Source: Variovorax paradoxus (GTDB lineage: Bacteria > Pseudomonadota > Gammaproteobacteria > Burkholderiales > Burkholderiaceae_C). Taken from it: a stretch of DNA of 64,000 bases. The DNA is taken from positions 434,001 to 498,000 of the forward strand of contig NZ_JAGGNW010000002.1 of assembly GCF_018614875.1 (NCBI RefSeq), in the 5' to 3' direction. The notes beneath the pieces were generated by a model. That model ran no database searches and was not told where the DNA came from. It was given only the letters and a program-made list of their open reading frames with translations. The first letter of the stretch is position 1. Each line of letters starts with the position of its first letter. The position numbers and the translations under genes were made by a program. Positions 38,307 through 49,231 of the stretch are shown in pieces.

Positions 38307-38321
38307 AAACTGTTACGCCCC

Positions 38322-38357
38322 AAAGCGACGGTGCACGCGTGTGTGCCGCCGCTTTTT
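38322..38357 (+). terminator. Terminator after tsf
   Basis: A long hairpin with AAAGCG/CGCTTT ends and an inner CGGTGCAC/GTGTGCCG stem (some G-U pairs, one A-C mismatch), then TTTTT. It sits 16 nt after the tsf stop. A TACACT box at 38372-38377 may be a promoter for pyrH. Confidence 0.75.
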
Positions 38358-38407
38358 CACCGCCTCGTTCTACACTCGCCCCGCCAACCCAAGTAAGGAA
38401 ATTGCCC

Positions 38408-39130
38408 ATGTCTGATGCCCGCCCAGCCCACAAGCGAATCTTGTTGAAGCTGTCGGGCGAGGCGTTGATGGGAGACGATGCCTTTGGTATTAATCGCGCC
38501 ACCATCGTTCGCATGGTCGAAGAGGTGGCGGAAGTGGTGAACATGGGTGTGGAAGTCGCCGTCGTGATCGGCGGCGGCAACATCTTCCGCGGCGTCGCGG
38601 GAGGCTCGGTCGGCATGGACCGCGCCACAGCCGACTACATGGGCATGCTGGCCACCGTGATGAATTCGCTGGCGCTGGCCGATGCCATGAACAAGCAGGG
38701 GTTGGTGGCGCGCGTCATGTCCGCCATCGCCATCGAGCAGGTGGTGGAGCCCTACGTGCGGCCCAAGGCGCTGCAGTATCTCGAAGAGGGCAAGGTCGTG
38801 GTGTTTGCCGCGGGCACCGGCAATCCGTTCTTCACCACCGACACGGCCGCCGCGCTGCGCGGGGCCGAGATCGGCGCCGAGCTGGTGCTCAAGGCCACCA
38901 AGGTCGATGGCGTCTATACCGCCGATCCGAAGACCCATCCCGATGCAACGCGCTATGCGTCGCTCACTTTCGACGAGGCGATTGCGAAGAATCTCGGCAT
39001 CATGGACGCCACGGCCTTTGCGCTGTGCCGCGACCAGAAGCTGCCGATCAAGGTGTTCTCGATCTTCAAGAACGGTGCGCTCAAGCGCGTCGTCATGGGC
39101 GAGGACGAAGGCACGCTGGTGCATGCCTGA
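38408..39130 (+). CDS. pyrH: UMP kinase
   Basis: 240-residue bacterial UMP kinase of the amino acid kinase family: [14 protein letters not shown] at the N-terminus, [29 protein letters not shown], and the [15 protein letters not shown] block. The ATG follows AAGGAA. It begins a block with frr only 13 nt later. Confidence 0.98.
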   Translation: MSDARPAHKRILLKLSGEALMGDDAFGINRATIVRMVEEVAEVVNMGVEVAVVIGGGNIFRGVAGGSVGMDRATADYMGMLATVMNSLALADAMNKQGLVARVMSAIAIEQVVEPYVRPKALQYLEEGKVVVFAAGTGNPFFTTDTAAALRGAEIGAELVLKATKVDGVYTADPKTHPDATRYASLTFDEAIAKNLGIMDATAFALCRDQKLPIKVFSIFKNGALKRVVMGEDEGTLVHA

Positions 39131-39143
39131 GGAGTAAATTGAG

Positions 39144-39713
39144 ATGACGACCCCCACCATTGCAGAAATCCGCACTGCGACTGACGCCAAGATGAATCAG
39201 TCGCTTGCAGCATTCCAGAACAACCTCACCAAGATCCGTACCGGCCGTGCCAACTCCGCGCTGCTCGACTCGATCCACGTCGATTACTACGGCTCGCAGG
39301 TTCCGCTGAGCCAGGTGGCCAACGTGTCGGTGCTCGATTCGCGCACGATCAGCGTCCAGCCTTGGGAAAAAGGCATGGGCGCCAAGATCGAGAAAGCCAT
39401 CCGCGAAAGCGATCTGGGCCTGAACCCGGCCTCCATGGGCGACCTGATCCGCGTGCCGCTTCCCGCGATGAGCGAGGAGCGCCGCAAGGAAATGACCAAG
39501 CTGGTCCGCAACGAAGGCGAAACCGCCAAGATCGCCACGCGCAGCCTGCGCCGCGATGCGAACGAATCGGTCAAGAAACTGGTCAAGGACAAGCTCGCCT
39601 CCGAGGACGACCAGAAGCGCGCCGAAGCCGAGATCCAGAAGGTCACGGACCGCCACATCGCGGAAATCGACCGCCTGGTCGCGGCCAAGGAAGCGGAGAT
39701 CATGGCCGTTTGA
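39144..39713 (+). CDS. frr: Ribosome recycling factor
   Basis: 189 residues, slightly longer than the usual 185-186. It carries the [32 protein letters not shown] region, [10 protein letters not shown] and LTEERRKE-type [14 protein letters not shown]. Together with EF-G it splits post-termination ribosomes. The next gene, uppS, begins 8 nt later. Confidence 0.98.
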   Translation: MTTPTIAEIRTATDAKMNQSLAAFQNNLTKIRTGRANSALLDSIHVDYYGSQVPLSQVANVSVLDSRTISVQPWEKGMGAKIEKAIRESDLGLNPASMGDLIRVPLPAMSEERRKEMTKLVRNEGETAKIATRSLRRDANESVKKLVKDKLASEDDQKRAEAEIQKVTDRHIAEIDRLVAAKEAEIMAV

Positions 39714-39721
39714 GGCTGGGC

Positions 39722-40465
39722 ATGGCCTCGACTTCGCTGCAGATTCCCCACCACGTTGCCATCGTCATGGATGGCAACGGACGCTGGGCCACGCGGCGAT
39801 TCCTGCCTCGCGTGGCGGGGCACAAGCAGGGCGTCGAGTCGCTGCGGCGCTGCGTCAAGGCGTGTGTCGATCGCGGCGTGGGCGTTCTCACGGTGTTCGC
39901 GTTTTCGTCGGAGAACTGGAACCGTCCGCCCGAAGAAGTTTCGGGACTGATGGAAATCATGGTGGTTGCGCTGGCGCGCGAGGTGCCCAAGCTGAGCCGT
40001 GACGGCGTGCAATTGCATTTCGTCGGCGAACGGGCCGGGCTCTCCAGGAAGATGGTGCAAGGCCTGGTCGATGCCGAAACCGCCACCGCACCGAACACCA
40101 AGCTGATCCTCAACGTCTGTTTCAACTACGGCGGCCGGTGGGACATTGCCCGCGCCGCCGCCAGGCTGGCCGAGCAGGGCGAGGCGCTCACCGAGGCGAA
40201 TCTCGATCGCGCCATGGCCCTGGCGCACGTGCCCGACCCCGACCTTCTCATTCGCACTGGCGGCGAGCAGCGCCTGTCGAACTTCCTGCTGTGGCAGAGC
40301 GCGTACGCGGAACTCTTCTTCAGCGACAAGCTTTGGCCCGAGTTCGACGAGGCCGAACTGGACGCGGGCATTGCTGCATTCCAGGCTCGCGAGCGCCGTT
40401 TCGGCAAGACTTCCGCGCAAATCACGGCCGGCAGCGGCTCCGCGCCCGATCGCCAACTGGCCTGA
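39722..40465 (+). CDS. uppS: Undecaprenyl pyrophosphate synthase
   Basis: Cis-prenyltransferase making the C55 carrier lipid for peptidoglycan and O-antigen. The 247 residues show [16 protein letters not shown] with the catalytic Asp17, [53 protein letters not shown]. It follows frr closely and precedes cdsA. Confidence 0.98.
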   Translation: MASTSLQIPHHVAIVMDGNGRWATRRFLPRVAGHKQGVESLRRCVKACVDRGVGVLTVFAFSSENWNRPPEEVSGLMEIMVVALAREVPKLSRDGVQLHFVGERAGLSRKMVQGLVDAETATAPNTKLILNVCFNYGGRWDIARAAARLAEQGEALTEANLDRAMALAHVPDPDLLIRTGGEQRLSNFLLWQSAYAELFFSDKLWPEFDEAELDAGIAAFQARERRFGKTSAQITAGSGSAPDRQLA

Positions 40466-40501
40466 CAGCCTCACGGCCCGACTCCCCAGCCGCCCAGCCG
40501 C

Positions 40502-41347
40502 ATGCTCAAACAACGCATCCTCACGGCCATCGTTCTGTTGGCCATCCTGCTGCCGGCGCTCTTCTACCCGTCGCACGTTCCCTTTGCCTTCGTGATGCTG
40601 GTGTTGATCGGTGCCGGCGCATGGGAGTGGGGCCGCCTCAACGGGTATGGCCAGCGGCTGTCGGTTTTCCTCGGCCTGGAGACGGTGGCGTTGTGTGCGC
40701 TTTCGTGGTGGCTCGGCCTGCTCGATCGGTCGCTGTTGCTCATGTGGCTGCTGGCCACCGCGGCCTGGGTGCTTGGTGGCGCCGCGCTGCTGCGGGTGGC
40801 CGTGCCGGGCTGGCCCCGCATTCCCCGTGGGCTGCGGCTGGTCGGCGGACTGCTGGTGCTCTGGGTGGCGTGGCTGGCGGCGGTACAGGCCCGCATGATC
40901 GGCATCAACTTCCTGCTCTCGATCCTCGTGCTGGTCTGGGTGGCGGACGTTTTCGCCTATTTCACGGGTCGCGCCTTCGGCCTCAAGTTCACGCGCGGCA
41001 AGCTCGCGCCGGCCATCAGCCCCGGCAAGAGCTGGGAAGGTGTGTGGGGCGGCATGGCGGGCGTGGTGGTGCTGGCCTTTGCCTGGGTGTGGGCCGACAG
41101 GGCCGCCGGCGCGGCGGTGGCAAGCCTCTACACGCGGCTGTACGAGCGCGGCTGGTGGCTGCTGCTGGTCGGGGTGCTGTTTCTCGCCGCGATGAGCGTC
41201 GTCGGCGACCTGGTCGAATCGCTGATCAAGCGCAGCGCCGGCGCCAAGGACAGCAGCAGCCTGCTGCCGGGCCATGGGGGTGTGCTCGACCGCGTGGATG
41301 CCCTCTTGTCGGCGCTTCCCATTGCAATGATGCTGGCTTTCTTGTGA
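40502..41347 (+). CDS. cdsA: Phosphatidate cytidylyltransferase
   Basis: Integral membrane enzyme making CDP-diacylglycerol, 281 residues. Multiple hydrophobic helices run through the N-terminal two thirds, and [16 protein letters not shown] and PGKSWEG are present. The C-terminal CDP-DAG synthase signature [35 protein letters not shown] is complete. The stop overlaps the dxr GTG by 4 nt. Confidence 0.97.
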   Translation: MLKQRILTAIVLLAILLPALFYPSHVPFAFVMLVLIGAGAWEWGRLNGYGQRLSVFLGLETVALCALSWWLGLLDRSLLLMWLLATAAWVLGGAALLRVAVPGWPRIPRGLRLVGGLLVLWVAWLAAVQARMIGINFLLSILVLVWVADVFAYFTGRAFGLKFTRGKLAPAISPGKSWEGVWGGMAGVVVLAFAWVWADRAAGAAVASLYTRLYERGWWLLLVGVLFLAAMSVVGDLVESLIKRSAGAKDSSSLLPGHGGVLDRVDALLSALPIAMMLAFL

Positions 41348-42531
41348 ACACACCCAAACAACGCATCACGGTGCTGGGCTCGACCGGTTCGGTCGGGGTC
41401 AGCACGCTCGATGTCATTTCGCGGCATCCCGGCCGCTTCGAGGTCTTCGCGCTTTCCGCATCGACCAAGGTCGACGAGCTGCTGGCGCAGTGCGCGCGGT
41501 TTTCGCCGCGGTACGCGGTCATGGCCAGCGCGCCGCATGCCGCACTGCTGGCAGAAAAAATAAAACAAAACAATCTTGGGACCAAGGTCCTGAGTGGTGA
41601 CGATGCTATCGAAATAATAGCATCCCACGACGAGGTCGACGTCGTGATGGCTGCCATCGTGGGCGCCGCGGGCCTCGGACCCTGCCTGGCCGCGGCGCGC
41701 GCCGGCAAGCGGCTCCTGCTGGCCAACAAGGAGGCGCTGGTGGTCGGCGGCGAGCTGTTCATGCGCACCGTGCGCGAGGGCGGTGCCACGCTGCTGCCGA
41801 TCGACAGCGAACACTCGGCCATCTTCCAGTCGCTGCCCGAAGATCCGTCGACCTGGCCGCGTCGCATCGACAAGATCATCCTGACCGCTTCGGGCGGTCC
41901 GTTCCGCACGCGCGCGCCCGAGACGCTGGGCACGGTCACGCCCGAGCAGGCCTGCGCCCATCCGAACTGGGTCATGGGCCGCAAGATCTCGGTCGATTCC
42001 GCCACCATGATGAACAAGGCACTCGAGGTGATCGAGGCGCGCCATCTGTTCGGTGTGCTGCCCGAGCAGATCGAGGTCGTCATCCATCCCCAGAGCGTGG
42101 TGCATTCGATGGTCCAGTTCACCGATGCCTCGGTGATTGCCCAGCTCGGAACGCCCGACATGCGGGTGCCGATTGCCGTCGGCCTGGCCTGGCCCGAGCG
42201 CATCGAGAGCGGCGCCGCGCGCCTCGACTTCCGCCAGATGGCATCGCTGAGCTTCGATGCCCCCGACGCGGCACTGTTTCCCGGCCTCGGTCTGGCCTGG
42301 CATGCGCTGCGCGCGGCGCCCGGGACCACGGCGGTGCTCAATGCTGCCAACGAAGTCGCAGTCGAGGCCTTTCTTGATCGGCGCCTGCGCTTCGACCGCA
42401 TTCATGCGGTCAACATGGAAACTTTGGAAGCCATCACCCCCTCCAAGCCCGCATCGCTGGCCGACCTGCTGGCGCTCGATGCCTGTGCCCGGGCGGCGGC
42501 CAATGCCGCGGCACTGCGCCTCGCGGCCTGA
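41344..42531 (+). CDS. dxr: 1-deoxy-D-xylulose 5-phosphate reductoisomerase
   Basis: MEP-pathway enzyme, 395 residues, with the NADPH-binding [31 protein letters not shown] and the metal and substrate site residues in [13 protein letters not shown] and [25 protein letters not shown]. The GTG start lies in the cdsA stop (GTGA). Between 41555 and 41625 the gene is unusually AT-rich and contains a perfect hairpin, but aligned length with the E. coli protein looks conserved. IspD and IspF for the same pathway lie at 15.7-16.9 kb. Confidence 0.97.
   Translation: MNTPKQRITVLGSTGSVGVSTLDVISRHPGRFEVFALSASTKVDELLAQCARFSPRYAVMASAPHAALLAEKIKQNNLGTKVLSGDDAIEIIASHDEVDVVMAAIVGAAGLGPCLAAARAGKRLLLANKEALVVGGELFMRTVREGGATLLPIDSEHSAIFQSLPEDPSTWPRRIDKIILTASGGPFRTRAPETLGTVTPEQACAHPNWVMGRKISVDSATMMNKALEVIEARHLFGVLPEQIEVVIHPQSVVHSMVQFTDASVIAQLGTPDMRVPIAVGLAWPERIESGAARLDFRQMASLSFDAPDAALFPGLGLAWHALRAAPGTTAVLNAANEVAVEAFLDRRLRFDRIHAVNMETLEAITPSKPASLADLLALDACARAAANAAALRLAA
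41602..41624. repeat. AT-rich hairpin embedded in dxr
   Basis: GATGCTAT and ATAGCATC (perfect 8-bp arms) around a CGAAATA loop, within a roughly 70-nt AT-rich island. Encodes DAIEIIAS in frame. A related, less perfect hairpin is in the SpoU methyltransferase gene at 51.3 kb. Confidence 0.6.
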
Positions 42532-42558
42532 CACTACTCCTGCCAACAGAGGATCCGG

Positions 42559-43929
42559 ATGCTCACCGTCATTGCTTTTGTGGTTGCACTCGGCGTCCTG
42601 ATTGCCGTGCACGAATACGGCCACTACCGCGTTGCCGTCGCTTGCGGCGTCAAGGTGCTGCGGTTCTCGGTCGGCTTCGGCAAGACGCTGTACCGCTGGC
42701 AGCCCAAGCGACAGCATCCGGGCCAGGAAACCGAGTTCGTCATCGGCGCGTTTCCCTTCGGCGGCTACGTCAAGATGCTCGACGAGCGCGAGGGGCCGGT
42801 TGCGTCGGAGGAGCGCCACCGCGCCTTCAACACGCAGCCGCTGCGTTCCCGCGCGGCCATCGTCGCTGCCGGGCCCATTGCCAATCTGCTGCTCGCCGTG
42901 GTGCTCTACACGGCCGTCAACTGGATCGGGGTCGAAGAGCCTGTTGCCAAGCTGGCGCGTCCGGTGGCGGCATCGCTGGCGGAAGCGGCCGGGCTGCGCG
43001 GCGGCGAGCACATCACGCGCGCCGGCTTCGAAGGCGACCTGGAGCCCGTGCAGTCGTTCGAGGACCTTCGCTGGCGAATGACGCGCGGCGCCCTCGACGG
43101 CCGGGACCTGACGCTCGAAGTGGCGGGCGAGGGCGGCCGGCCCGGCCGGCAGGTCGTGCTGCCGCTGAGCCTCATGGAGGCCAAGGATGCCGACCCGCAG
43201 ATGTTCCGCAAGATCGGCGTGATCGCACCGCTGACACGGCCCGAGATCGGCCAGGTGATGGCCGGCAGCGCGGCGGAGCGCGCAGGCCTTCGCAGCGGCG
43301 ACGTGATTCGCACCGTCGGCAATGCACCCATCGTCGATGGGCAGCAGTTGCGCGAAGTGATCCGGACCTCGATCGATGGCGACCAGCCGCGCCCGCAGAC
43401 CTGGCAGGTGCAGCGCGGCAGCCAGTTGCTCGAACTCGAGGTCAGGCCCGAACTGCGCGAAGAAGGCGCCGTGAAGGTCGGCCGCATCGGTGCGTATGTC
43501 GGTGCGCCGCCCGAAATGGTCATGGTTCGGCAAGGCCCCGTCGATGGCGTCTGGCGCGGCATCGTGCGTACCTGGGAAGTGTCGGCGCTGACCGTTCGGA
43601 TGATGGGCAAGATGGTGATCGGCGAAGCCTCGCTCAAGAATCTGAGCGGGCCGCTCACGATCGCCGACTATGCGGGCAAGTCTGCGAGCCTCGGGCTGAC
43701 CCAGTACCTGGTGTTCCTTGCGCTCATCAGCGTGAGCCTTGGCGTGCTCAATCTCATGCCGCTGCCGGTCCTCGATGGAGGACACCTGATGTATTATCTT
43801 TGGGAGGGCCTGACCGGCAAGCGCGTCTCTGACGCCTGGATGGAACGGCTTCAGCGCGGCGGTGTCGCCTTGCTGCTGGTCATGATGTCGGTAGCACTCT
43901 TCAACGACGTCACGCGGCTCTTTGGTTAA
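42559..43929 (+). CDS. rseP: RIP zinc metalloprotease RseP
   Basis: Site-2 intramembrane protease that cleaves anti-sigma factor RseA after DegS. The 456 residues have the zinc motif AVHEYGHY in the first transmembrane helix (His18, Glu19, His22). Two PDZ segments follow (about 115-200 and 225-310, e.g. IGQVMAGSAAERAGLRSGD), then the C-terminal metal ligand motif NLMPLPVLDGGHLMY. The position before bamA is conserved. Confidence 0.97.
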   Translation: MLTVIAFVVALGVLIAVHEYGHYRVAVACGVKVLRFSVGFGKTLYRWQPKRQHPGQETEFVIGAFPFGGYVKMLDEREGPVASEERHRAFNTQPLRSRAAIVAAGPIANLLLAVVLYTAVNWIGVEEPVAKLARPVAASLAEAAGLRGGEHITRAGFEGDLEPVQSFEDLRWRMTRGALDGRDLTLEVAGEGGRPGRQVVLPLSLMEAKDADPQMFRKIGVIAPLTRPEIGQVMAGSAAERAGLRSGDVIRTVGNAPIVDGQQLREVIRTSIDGDQPRPQTWQVQRGSQLLELEVRPELREEGAVKVGRIGAYVGAPPEMVMVRQGPVDGVWRGIVRTWEVSALTVRMMGKMVIGEASLKNLSGPLTIADYAGKSASLGLTQYLVFLALISVSLGVLNLMPLPVLDGGHLMYYLWEGLTGKRVSDAWMERLQRGGVALLLVMMSVALFNDVTRLFG

Positions 43930-43967
43930 CTTTCTGCCGGCCCTTTCCGCGCCGGCCCAATTCACAG

Positions 43968-46403
43968 ATGAAAACAAACTTCAGTCGCTTTCGCCTGCGT
44001 AGCGTTGCCGCGGTAGTGGCCAGCGCGTTGGCGGCCACGGCAGCGTGGGCCGTCGAGCCCTTCACGGTGCGTGACATTCGCGTCGAGGGCTTGCAACGCG
44101 TCGAGCCCGGCACGATCTTCGCATCGCTGCCGCTGCGTGTGGGCGATACCTACAGCGACGAGCGCGGATCGGCCGCCATCCGTGCGCTGTTCGACCTGGG
44201 GTTGTTCAAGGACGTGCGCATCGACGTCAACGGCAACGTGCTGGTGGTGATCGTCGAAGAGCGTCCCACCATCGCCGATGTCGATTTCGTCGGCACCAAG
44301 GAGTTCGACAAGGCCGCGCTCCAGAAGGCGCTGCGCGAAGTCGGCCTGGCCGATGGCCGCCCGTACGACAAGGCGCTGGCCGACCGGGCCGAGCAGGAGC
44401 TCAAGCGCCAGTACGTGAGCCGCAGCCTCTACAACGCGCAGGTGGTGACCACGGTCACGCCCATCGAGCGCAATCGCGTCAATCTCACGTTCACCGTCAC
44501 CGAGGGCGATTCCGCGCGCATTCGCGAAGTGCGCGTGATCGGCAACAAGGCATTCAGCGAATCGACGCTGCTGAGCCTGTTCGACCAGGACAGCGGCGGC
44601 TTCATGAGCTGGTACACCAAGTCCAACCAGTACTCGCGTTCGAAGCTCAACGCCGACCTGGAAACGCTTCGCTCGTACTACATCACGCGCGGCTACCTCG
44701 AATTCCGCATCGATTCGACCCAGGTCGCCATCTCGCCGGACCGCCAGGACCTGTCGGTGACCGTCAACATCACCGAAGGCGAAAAGTTCGTGGTGGCCGG
44801 CATCAAGCTCGACGGCAACTATCTCGGCCGCGACGAGGAGTTCAAATCCCTCGTGACCATCAAGCCCGGCGAGCCCTACAACGGCGAGCAGGTCACCGAA
44901 ACCACCAAGGCCTTCACCGATTATTTCGGCACCTTCGGCTACGCCTTTGCGCGCGTGCAGGCACGCCCCGAAATCGACCGCGTCAACAACCGCGTGACGC
45001 TGACCCTGCAAGCCGAGCCCTCGCGCCGTGTGTATGTGCGCCGTGTGGCCGTGGGCGGCAACGCCAAGACGCGCGACGAAGTGATCCGGCGCGAGTTCCG
45101 CCAGTTCGAAGCCTCGTGGTACGACGGCGACAAGATCAAGCTCTCGCGCGACCGCGTGGACCGCCTGGGCTTCTTCACCGAAGTGAACGTCGAAACCCAG
45201 GAAATCCCTGGCTCGCCCGACCAGGTCGACCTGGTCGTCAACGTGGCGGAGAAGCCCACCGGCAGCCTGCAGCTCGGCGCGGGCTATTCCAGCGCGGAAA
45301 AGGTGGCTCTCACCTTCGGCATCTCTCAAGAGAACGTTTTCGGTTCGGGCAACTTCCTGGGGGTGCAGGTCAACACCAGCAAGTACAACCGCACGCTGTC
45401 GGTCACCACCACCGATCCGTACTTCACGAAGGACGGCATCTCGCGCACCATCAGCCTTTATCACACCACCACGCGTCCGTATTCGACCAACATCGATGGC
45501 GACTACAAGCTGGTCAACCAGGGCGCTTCGATCCGCTTCGGCGTGCCGTTCAGCGAAGTCGACACGGTCTTCTTCGGCGTCGGGCTCGAGCGCTATGCGT
45601 TCGAGCCGAACACCTCGACCTCGTTCTCGGGCCTGTTCACGCCGGCGTCCTACCTGCGCTATTTCCAGTGCTCGAGGGATGCAACCGGCTTGTTCGTGAC
45701 CGAGTGCGACCGGAAGAGCGTGTGGGGCGTTCCGCTGACCGTCGGCTGGGGCCGCGACAGCCGCGACAGCGCGCTGGTTCCGACCACCGGCCGCCTGCAG
45801 CGTGCCAACCTGGAGCTGGGCGTCGGCGGCGACATGAAATACATCAAGACGAACTACCAGTACCAGCAGTTCTTCGCGATCAACAAGCAGTACACGTTCG
45901 CGATCAACGCCGACCTGGGCTATGCCAAGCCCCTCGGCGGCAACGATTACCCGATCTTCAAGAACTTCTATGCTGGCGGCCTGGGTTCCATCCGTGGTTT
46001 CGAGCAGAACTCGCTCGGTCCGCGCGACAAGCCGCTCTTCTTGCAGACCGAAGGCGCCGCCCTGGGCGGCACCAAGAAGGCCATCTTCAATGCCGAGCTC
46101 AGCACACCGTTCCCCGGCGCCGGCAACGACCGCACGCTGCGCCTGTACAGCTTCTTCGACGTCGGCAACGTGTTCGGTGAGCGCGCCCCTGGCCTGACCG
46201 ACGAGCAGTACAAGGCGCAGAAGAAGCTGCGCGCCTCCGTCGGCCTCGGCATCAGCTGGATCTCGCCGCTGGGCCCGCTGCGTCTTGCCTACGCTTTCCC
46301 CATCAAGTCCCAAAAGGAAGTGCTGGACCCGAATACCGGCGCCGTCCTGATCCCGAAGGATAGAATCCAACGCCTGCAATTCCAGATCGGAACGTCTTTC
46401 TAA
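43968..46403 (+). CDS. bamA: Outer membrane protein assembly factor BamA
   Basis: 811-residue Omp85 protein. A signal peptide (about 1-24, ending ATAAWA) precedes five POTRA domains (to about 425; FTVRDIRVEGLQRVEPGTIFASLP opens POTRA1). The C-terminal 16-strand barrel (about 430-811) contains the GGLGSIRGFEQNSLGPRD loop with the VRGF-type motif, and it ends in aromatic Phe (QIGTSF) as expected for an outer-membrane protein. It precedes skp by 0 nt and follows rseP. Confidence 0.98.
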   Translation: MKTNFSRFRLRSVAAVVASALAATAAWAVEPFTVRDIRVEGLQRVEPGTIFASLPLRVGDTYSDERGSAAIRALFDLGLFKDVRIDVNGNVLVVIVEERPTIADVDFVGTKEFDKAALQKALREVGLADGRPYDKALADRAEQELKRQYVSRSLYNAQVVTTVTPIERNRVNLTFTVTEGDSARIREVRVIGNKAFSESTLLSLFDQDSGGFMSWYTKSNQYSRSKLNADLETLRSYYITRGYLEFRIDSTQVAISPDRQDLSVTVNITEGEKFVVAGIKLDGNYLGRDEEFKSLVTIKPGEPYNGEQVTETTKAFTDYFGTFGYAFARVQARPEIDRVNNRVTLTLQAEPSRRVYVRRVAVGGNAKTRDEVIRREFRQFEASWYDGDKIKLSRDRVDRLGFFTEVNVETQEIPGSPDQVDLVVNVAEKPTGSLQLGAGYSSAEKVALTFGISQENVFGSGNFLGVQVNTSKYNRTLSVTTTDPYFTKDGISRTISLYHTTTRPYSTNIDGDYKLVNQGASIRFGVPFSEVDTVFFGVGLERYAFEPNTSTSFSGLFTPASYLRYFQCSRDATGLFVTECDRKSVWGVPLTVGWGRDSRDSALVPTTGRLQRANLELGVGGDMKYIKTNYQYQQFFAINKQYTFAINADLGYAKPLGGNDYPIFKNFYAGGLGSIRGFEQNSLGPRDKPLFLQTEGAALGGTKKAIFNAELSTPFPGAGNDRTLRLYSFFDVGNVFGERAPGLTDEQYKAQKKLRASVGLGISWISPLGPLRLAYAFPIKSQKEVLDPNTGAVLIPKDRIQRLQFQIGTSF

Positions 46404-46940
46404 ATGAAGCATTTGATTCGCGCCGCCGCTGGCGCGTTGTTGATCCCCGTTTTCGCGCTGGCTGCCCAGGCGCAGGAAAGCTTTCGCATCGGCTTCGTGA
46501 ATCCGGATCGCGTGCTGCGCGAGGCCCAGCCGGCCAAGGCCGCGCAGGCCAAGCTCGAAGCTGAATTCCTCAAGCGCGAAAAGGATCTCACGGCGCAGGG
46601 CGAATCACTGAAGACGGCCTCCGAACGGTTCGAGCGCGAAGCCCCCTCCTTGTCCGAAAGCCAGCGCACCGCACGCCAGCGCGCACTGGTGGACCAGGAT
46701 CGCGATTTCCAGCGCCGCCGCCGCGAGTTCCAGGAAGATCTCAATGCGCGCAAGAACGAAGAACTCCAGCAGGTCTACGAACGTGCCAACCGCGTCGTGA
46801 AACAGGTGGCCGAGGCTGAAAAGTACGACGCCATCCTGCAGGAAGCGATCTACATCAATCCCAAGCACGACATCACGGACAAGGTGATCAAGGCGCTGAA
46901 CGCCTCGGCCACTTCTCCTGCTTCTGCGGGCGGCAAATAG
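46404..46940 (+). CDS. skp: Periplasmic chaperone Skp/OmpH
   Basis: 178 residues with a signal peptide ([24 protein letters not shown]), then the OmpH fold beginning [24 protein letters not shown] long charged coiled coil (about 60-140) is rich in Lys, Glu, Arg and Gln. It holds unfolded outer-membrane proteins for BamA; it starts on the base after the bamA stop. Confidence 0.95.
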   Translation: MKHLIRAAAGALLIPVFALAAQAQESFRIGFVNPDRVLREAQPAKAAQAKLEAEFLKREKDLTAQGESLKTASERFEREAPSLSESQRTARQRALVDQDRDFQRRRREFQEDLNARKNEELQQVYERANRVVKQVAEAEKYDAILQEAIYINPKHDITDKVIKALNASATSPASAGGK

Positions 46941-46954
46941 CGCCGCGAAACGGC

Positions 46955-47932
46955 GTGGGACTGCAGCTCGGAGCCATTGTCGGCGCCCTTGGGGGCGAGC
47001 TCCACGGGGACCCGGCGCTGTCCATCGAACGGCTTGCGCCGCTCCAGAACGCACAGCCCGATGCGCTCAGTTTCCTGAGCCATCCCAAATACCAGCAGGA
47101 ACTGGCGGCGTCCAAGGCCGCCTGCGTGATCGTCGCACCCGCCATGCGCGAGGCTGCGGCCGCACGCGGGGCATTCATCGTCGCGGCCGATCCCTACCTC
47201 TATTTCGCGCGCCTCACGCAGCTGTGGAAGGCGCATCACGCGAGGCCCGAGGCCGATCGCATCCATCCCTCCGCGGTGATCCATCCCGAGGCCCTGGTAG
47301 ACGCCACGGCCCGTATCGGCGCCTTGTGCGTGGTGGAGCGGGGCGCATGCATCGGTGCCGGCACCGTCCTCAAGTCGCGCGTGACGATCAGCGAAGACTG
47401 CGTGGTCGGCGAACGCTGCCTGCTGCATCCGGGGGTGGTGATCGGCGCCGATGGCTTCGGCCTGGCGCCGCGTGAGGGCGCCTGGGTCAAGATCGAGCAG
47501 CTGGGGGCGGTGCGCATCGGCAATGATGTCGAGATCGGCGCCAATACCTGCATCGATCGCGGCGCGCTCGACGACACCGTCATCGAGGACGGCGTCAAGC
47601 TCGACAACCTGATCCAGATCGGCCACAACGTGCGTGTCGGCAAGCACACCGCAATGGCGGGCTGCGTGGGCGTGGCGGGCAGCGCCGTCATTGGCGCGCA
47701 CTGCACCTTTGGCGGCGGTGCCATCGTGCTCGGTCATCTCACGGTGGCTGACGGTGTTCATGTTTCCGCTGCGACGGTGGTTACCCGTTCGATCCACAAG
47801 GCCGGCCAATACACCGGCATGTTTCCCATCGATGACAATGCGAGCTGGGAAAAAAATGCGGCAACGCTCAAGCAGTTGCACAGCCTGCGCGAACGACTGA
47901 AGGCGCTGGAGAAGGCTCCCTCGAAAAAATGA
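46955..47932 (+). CDS. lpxD: UDP-3-O-acylglucosamine N-acyltransferase LpxD
   Basis: Third enzyme of lipid A synthesis, 325 residues. An N-terminal uridine-binding domain precedes a left-handed beta-helix made of hexapeptide repeats ([23 protein letters not shown] and onward). The catalytic His is in [21 protein letters not shown] start with no strong ribosome site. The stop (TGA at 47930-47932) overlaps an ATG at 47929 in the fabZ frame. Confidence 0.97.
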   Translation: MGLQLGAIVGALGGELHGDPALSIERLAPLQNAQPDALSFLSHPKYQQELAASKAACVIVAPAMREAAAARGAFIVAADPYLYFARLTQLWKAHHARPEADRIHPSAVIHPEALVDATARIGALCVVERGACIGAGTVLKSRVTISEDCVVGERCLLHPGVVIGADGFGLAPREGAWVKIEQLGAVRIGNDVEIGANTCIDRGALDDTVIEDGVKLDNLIQIGHNVRVGKHTAMAGCVGVAGSAVIGAHCTFGGGAIVLGHLTVADGVHVSAATVVTRSIHKAGQYTGMFPIDDNASWEKNAATLKQLHSLRERLKALEKAPSKK

Positions 47933-47955
47933 CGACGATGCAGGAACAGAAAATC

Positions 47956-48405
47956 ATGACGACGACGCTCGATATCCATCAAATCCTCAAGCTGCTGCCC
48001 CACCGTTACCCGTTCCTGCTGGTGGATCGCGTGCTGGACATGGAAAAGGGCAAGCGCATCACGGCGCTCAAGAACGTGACGATGAACGAGCCATTCTTCA
48101 ATGGCCACTTCCCCCACCGTCCGGTGATGCCGGGCGTGCTCATGCTCGAAGCCATGGCGCAGGCGGCCGCATTGCTGTCGTTTCATTCGCTCGACATCGT
48201 GCCCGATGACAACACGGTCTATTACTTTGCAGCCATCGACGGCGCGCGTTTCAAGCGCCCCGTGGAGCCCGGCGACCAGCTCACGCTCCAAGTCGAAATC
48301 GAACGCATGAAGGCCGGCATTTCCAAGTTCAAGGGCCGCGCCCTGGTGGGCAGCGAGCTGGCCTGCGAGGCCTCGCTGATGTGCGCGATGCGCCAGATCA
48401 ACTGA
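47956..48405 (+). CDS. fabZ: 3-hydroxyacyl-ACP dehydratase FabZ
   Basis: 149 residues from 47956, with the active site [21 protein letters not shown] (His51, Glu65). The start is uncertain: 47956 has an AGGA site 10 nt upstream and gives the family-like N-terminus [20 protein letters not shown]. The ATG at 47929 overlaps lpxD by 4 nt and adds nine residues. Placed between lpxD and lpxA as in most proteobacteria, it shares the 3-hydroxyacyl-ACP pool with lipid A synthesis. Confidence 0.96.
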   Translation: MTTTLDIHQILKLLPHRYPFLLVDRVLDMEKGKRITALKNVTMNEPFFNGHFPHRPVMPGVLMLEAMAQAAALLSFHSLDIVPDDNTVYYFAAIDGARFKRPVEPGDQLTLQVEIERMKAGISKFKGRALVGSELACEASLMCAMRQIN

Positions 48406-48428
48406 TCTCGCGGCGGTTACGACAAGGC

Positions 48429-49217
48429 ATGACGCAGGTTCATCCCACAGCGCTCATCGACCCGAAGGCACAACTGGACGCCTCCGTTTCGGTCGGGCCC
48501 TACACCGTGATCGGTCCGCACGTGCGGGTCGGCGCCGGCACGACCATCGGTGCGCATTGCGTGATCGAAGGGCGCACCACCATCGGTTGCGACAACCGGA
48601 TCTTTCAGTTTTCCTCGCTGGGCGCGGTGCCGCAGGACAAGAAGTACGCCGGCGAGCCCACCGAACTGGTCATCGGCGACCGCAACGTCATTCGCGAGTT
48701 CTGCACCTTCAACCTCGGCGTGCCGGGGGCGGGCGGCATCACGCGGGTGGGAAACGACAACTGGATCATGGCGTACACGCACATCGCGCACGACTGCCAT
48801 GTCGATGACCACACCACGCTGGCCAACAACACCACGCTGGCCGGCCACGTGCATCTGGCCGACTGGGTCACGATCGGCGGCCTGACGGGCATTCACCAGT
48901 TCGTCTCGGTCGGCGCGCATGCCATGGTCGGCTTCGCCAGTGCGGTGTCGCAGGACGTGCCTCCCTTCATGCTGGTGGATGGCAATCCGTTGGCGGTGCG
49001 CGGTTTCAACGTCGTGGGCCTGCGCCGCCGCGATTTTTCGGCACCCCGCCTTGCGGCCGTGAAGCAGATGCATCGCCTGCTGTACCGGCAGGGCAAGACG
49101 CTCGAAGAGGCGCGCGCGGGCATCGCCGCACTCGCTGCCGAAACGCCGGAAGCGGCCGAGGACGTGGCGCTGATGGAGCGCTTCCTGGCCAATTCCACGC
49201 GCGGCATCGCGCGTTGA
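48429..49217 (+). CDS. lpxA: UDP-N-acetylglucosamine acyltransferase LpxA
   Basis: First lipid A enzyme, 262 residues, a trimeric beta-helix with hexapeptide repeats from about residue 3 ([26 protein letters not shown]). The active-site histidines lie in THIAHDCHV (His118, His121), and a helical C-terminus carries [10 protein letters not shown]. The start ATG at 48429 was preferred over the longer frame from 48381. Confidence 0.98.
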   Translation: MTQVHPTALIDPKAQLDASVSVGPYTVIGPHVRVGAGTTIGAHCVIEGRTTIGCDNRIFQFSSLGAVPQDKKYAGEPTELVIGDRNVIREFCTFNLGVPGAGGITRVGNDNWIMAYTHIAHDCHVDDHTTLANNTTLAGHVHLADWVTIGGLTGIHQFVSVGAHAMVGFASAVSQDVPPFMLVDGNPLAVRGFNVVGLRRRDFSAPRLAAVKQMHRLLYRQGKTLEEARAGIAALAAETPEAAEDVALMERFLANSTRGIAR

Positions 49218-49231
49218 AGCAAACAGGCGCC

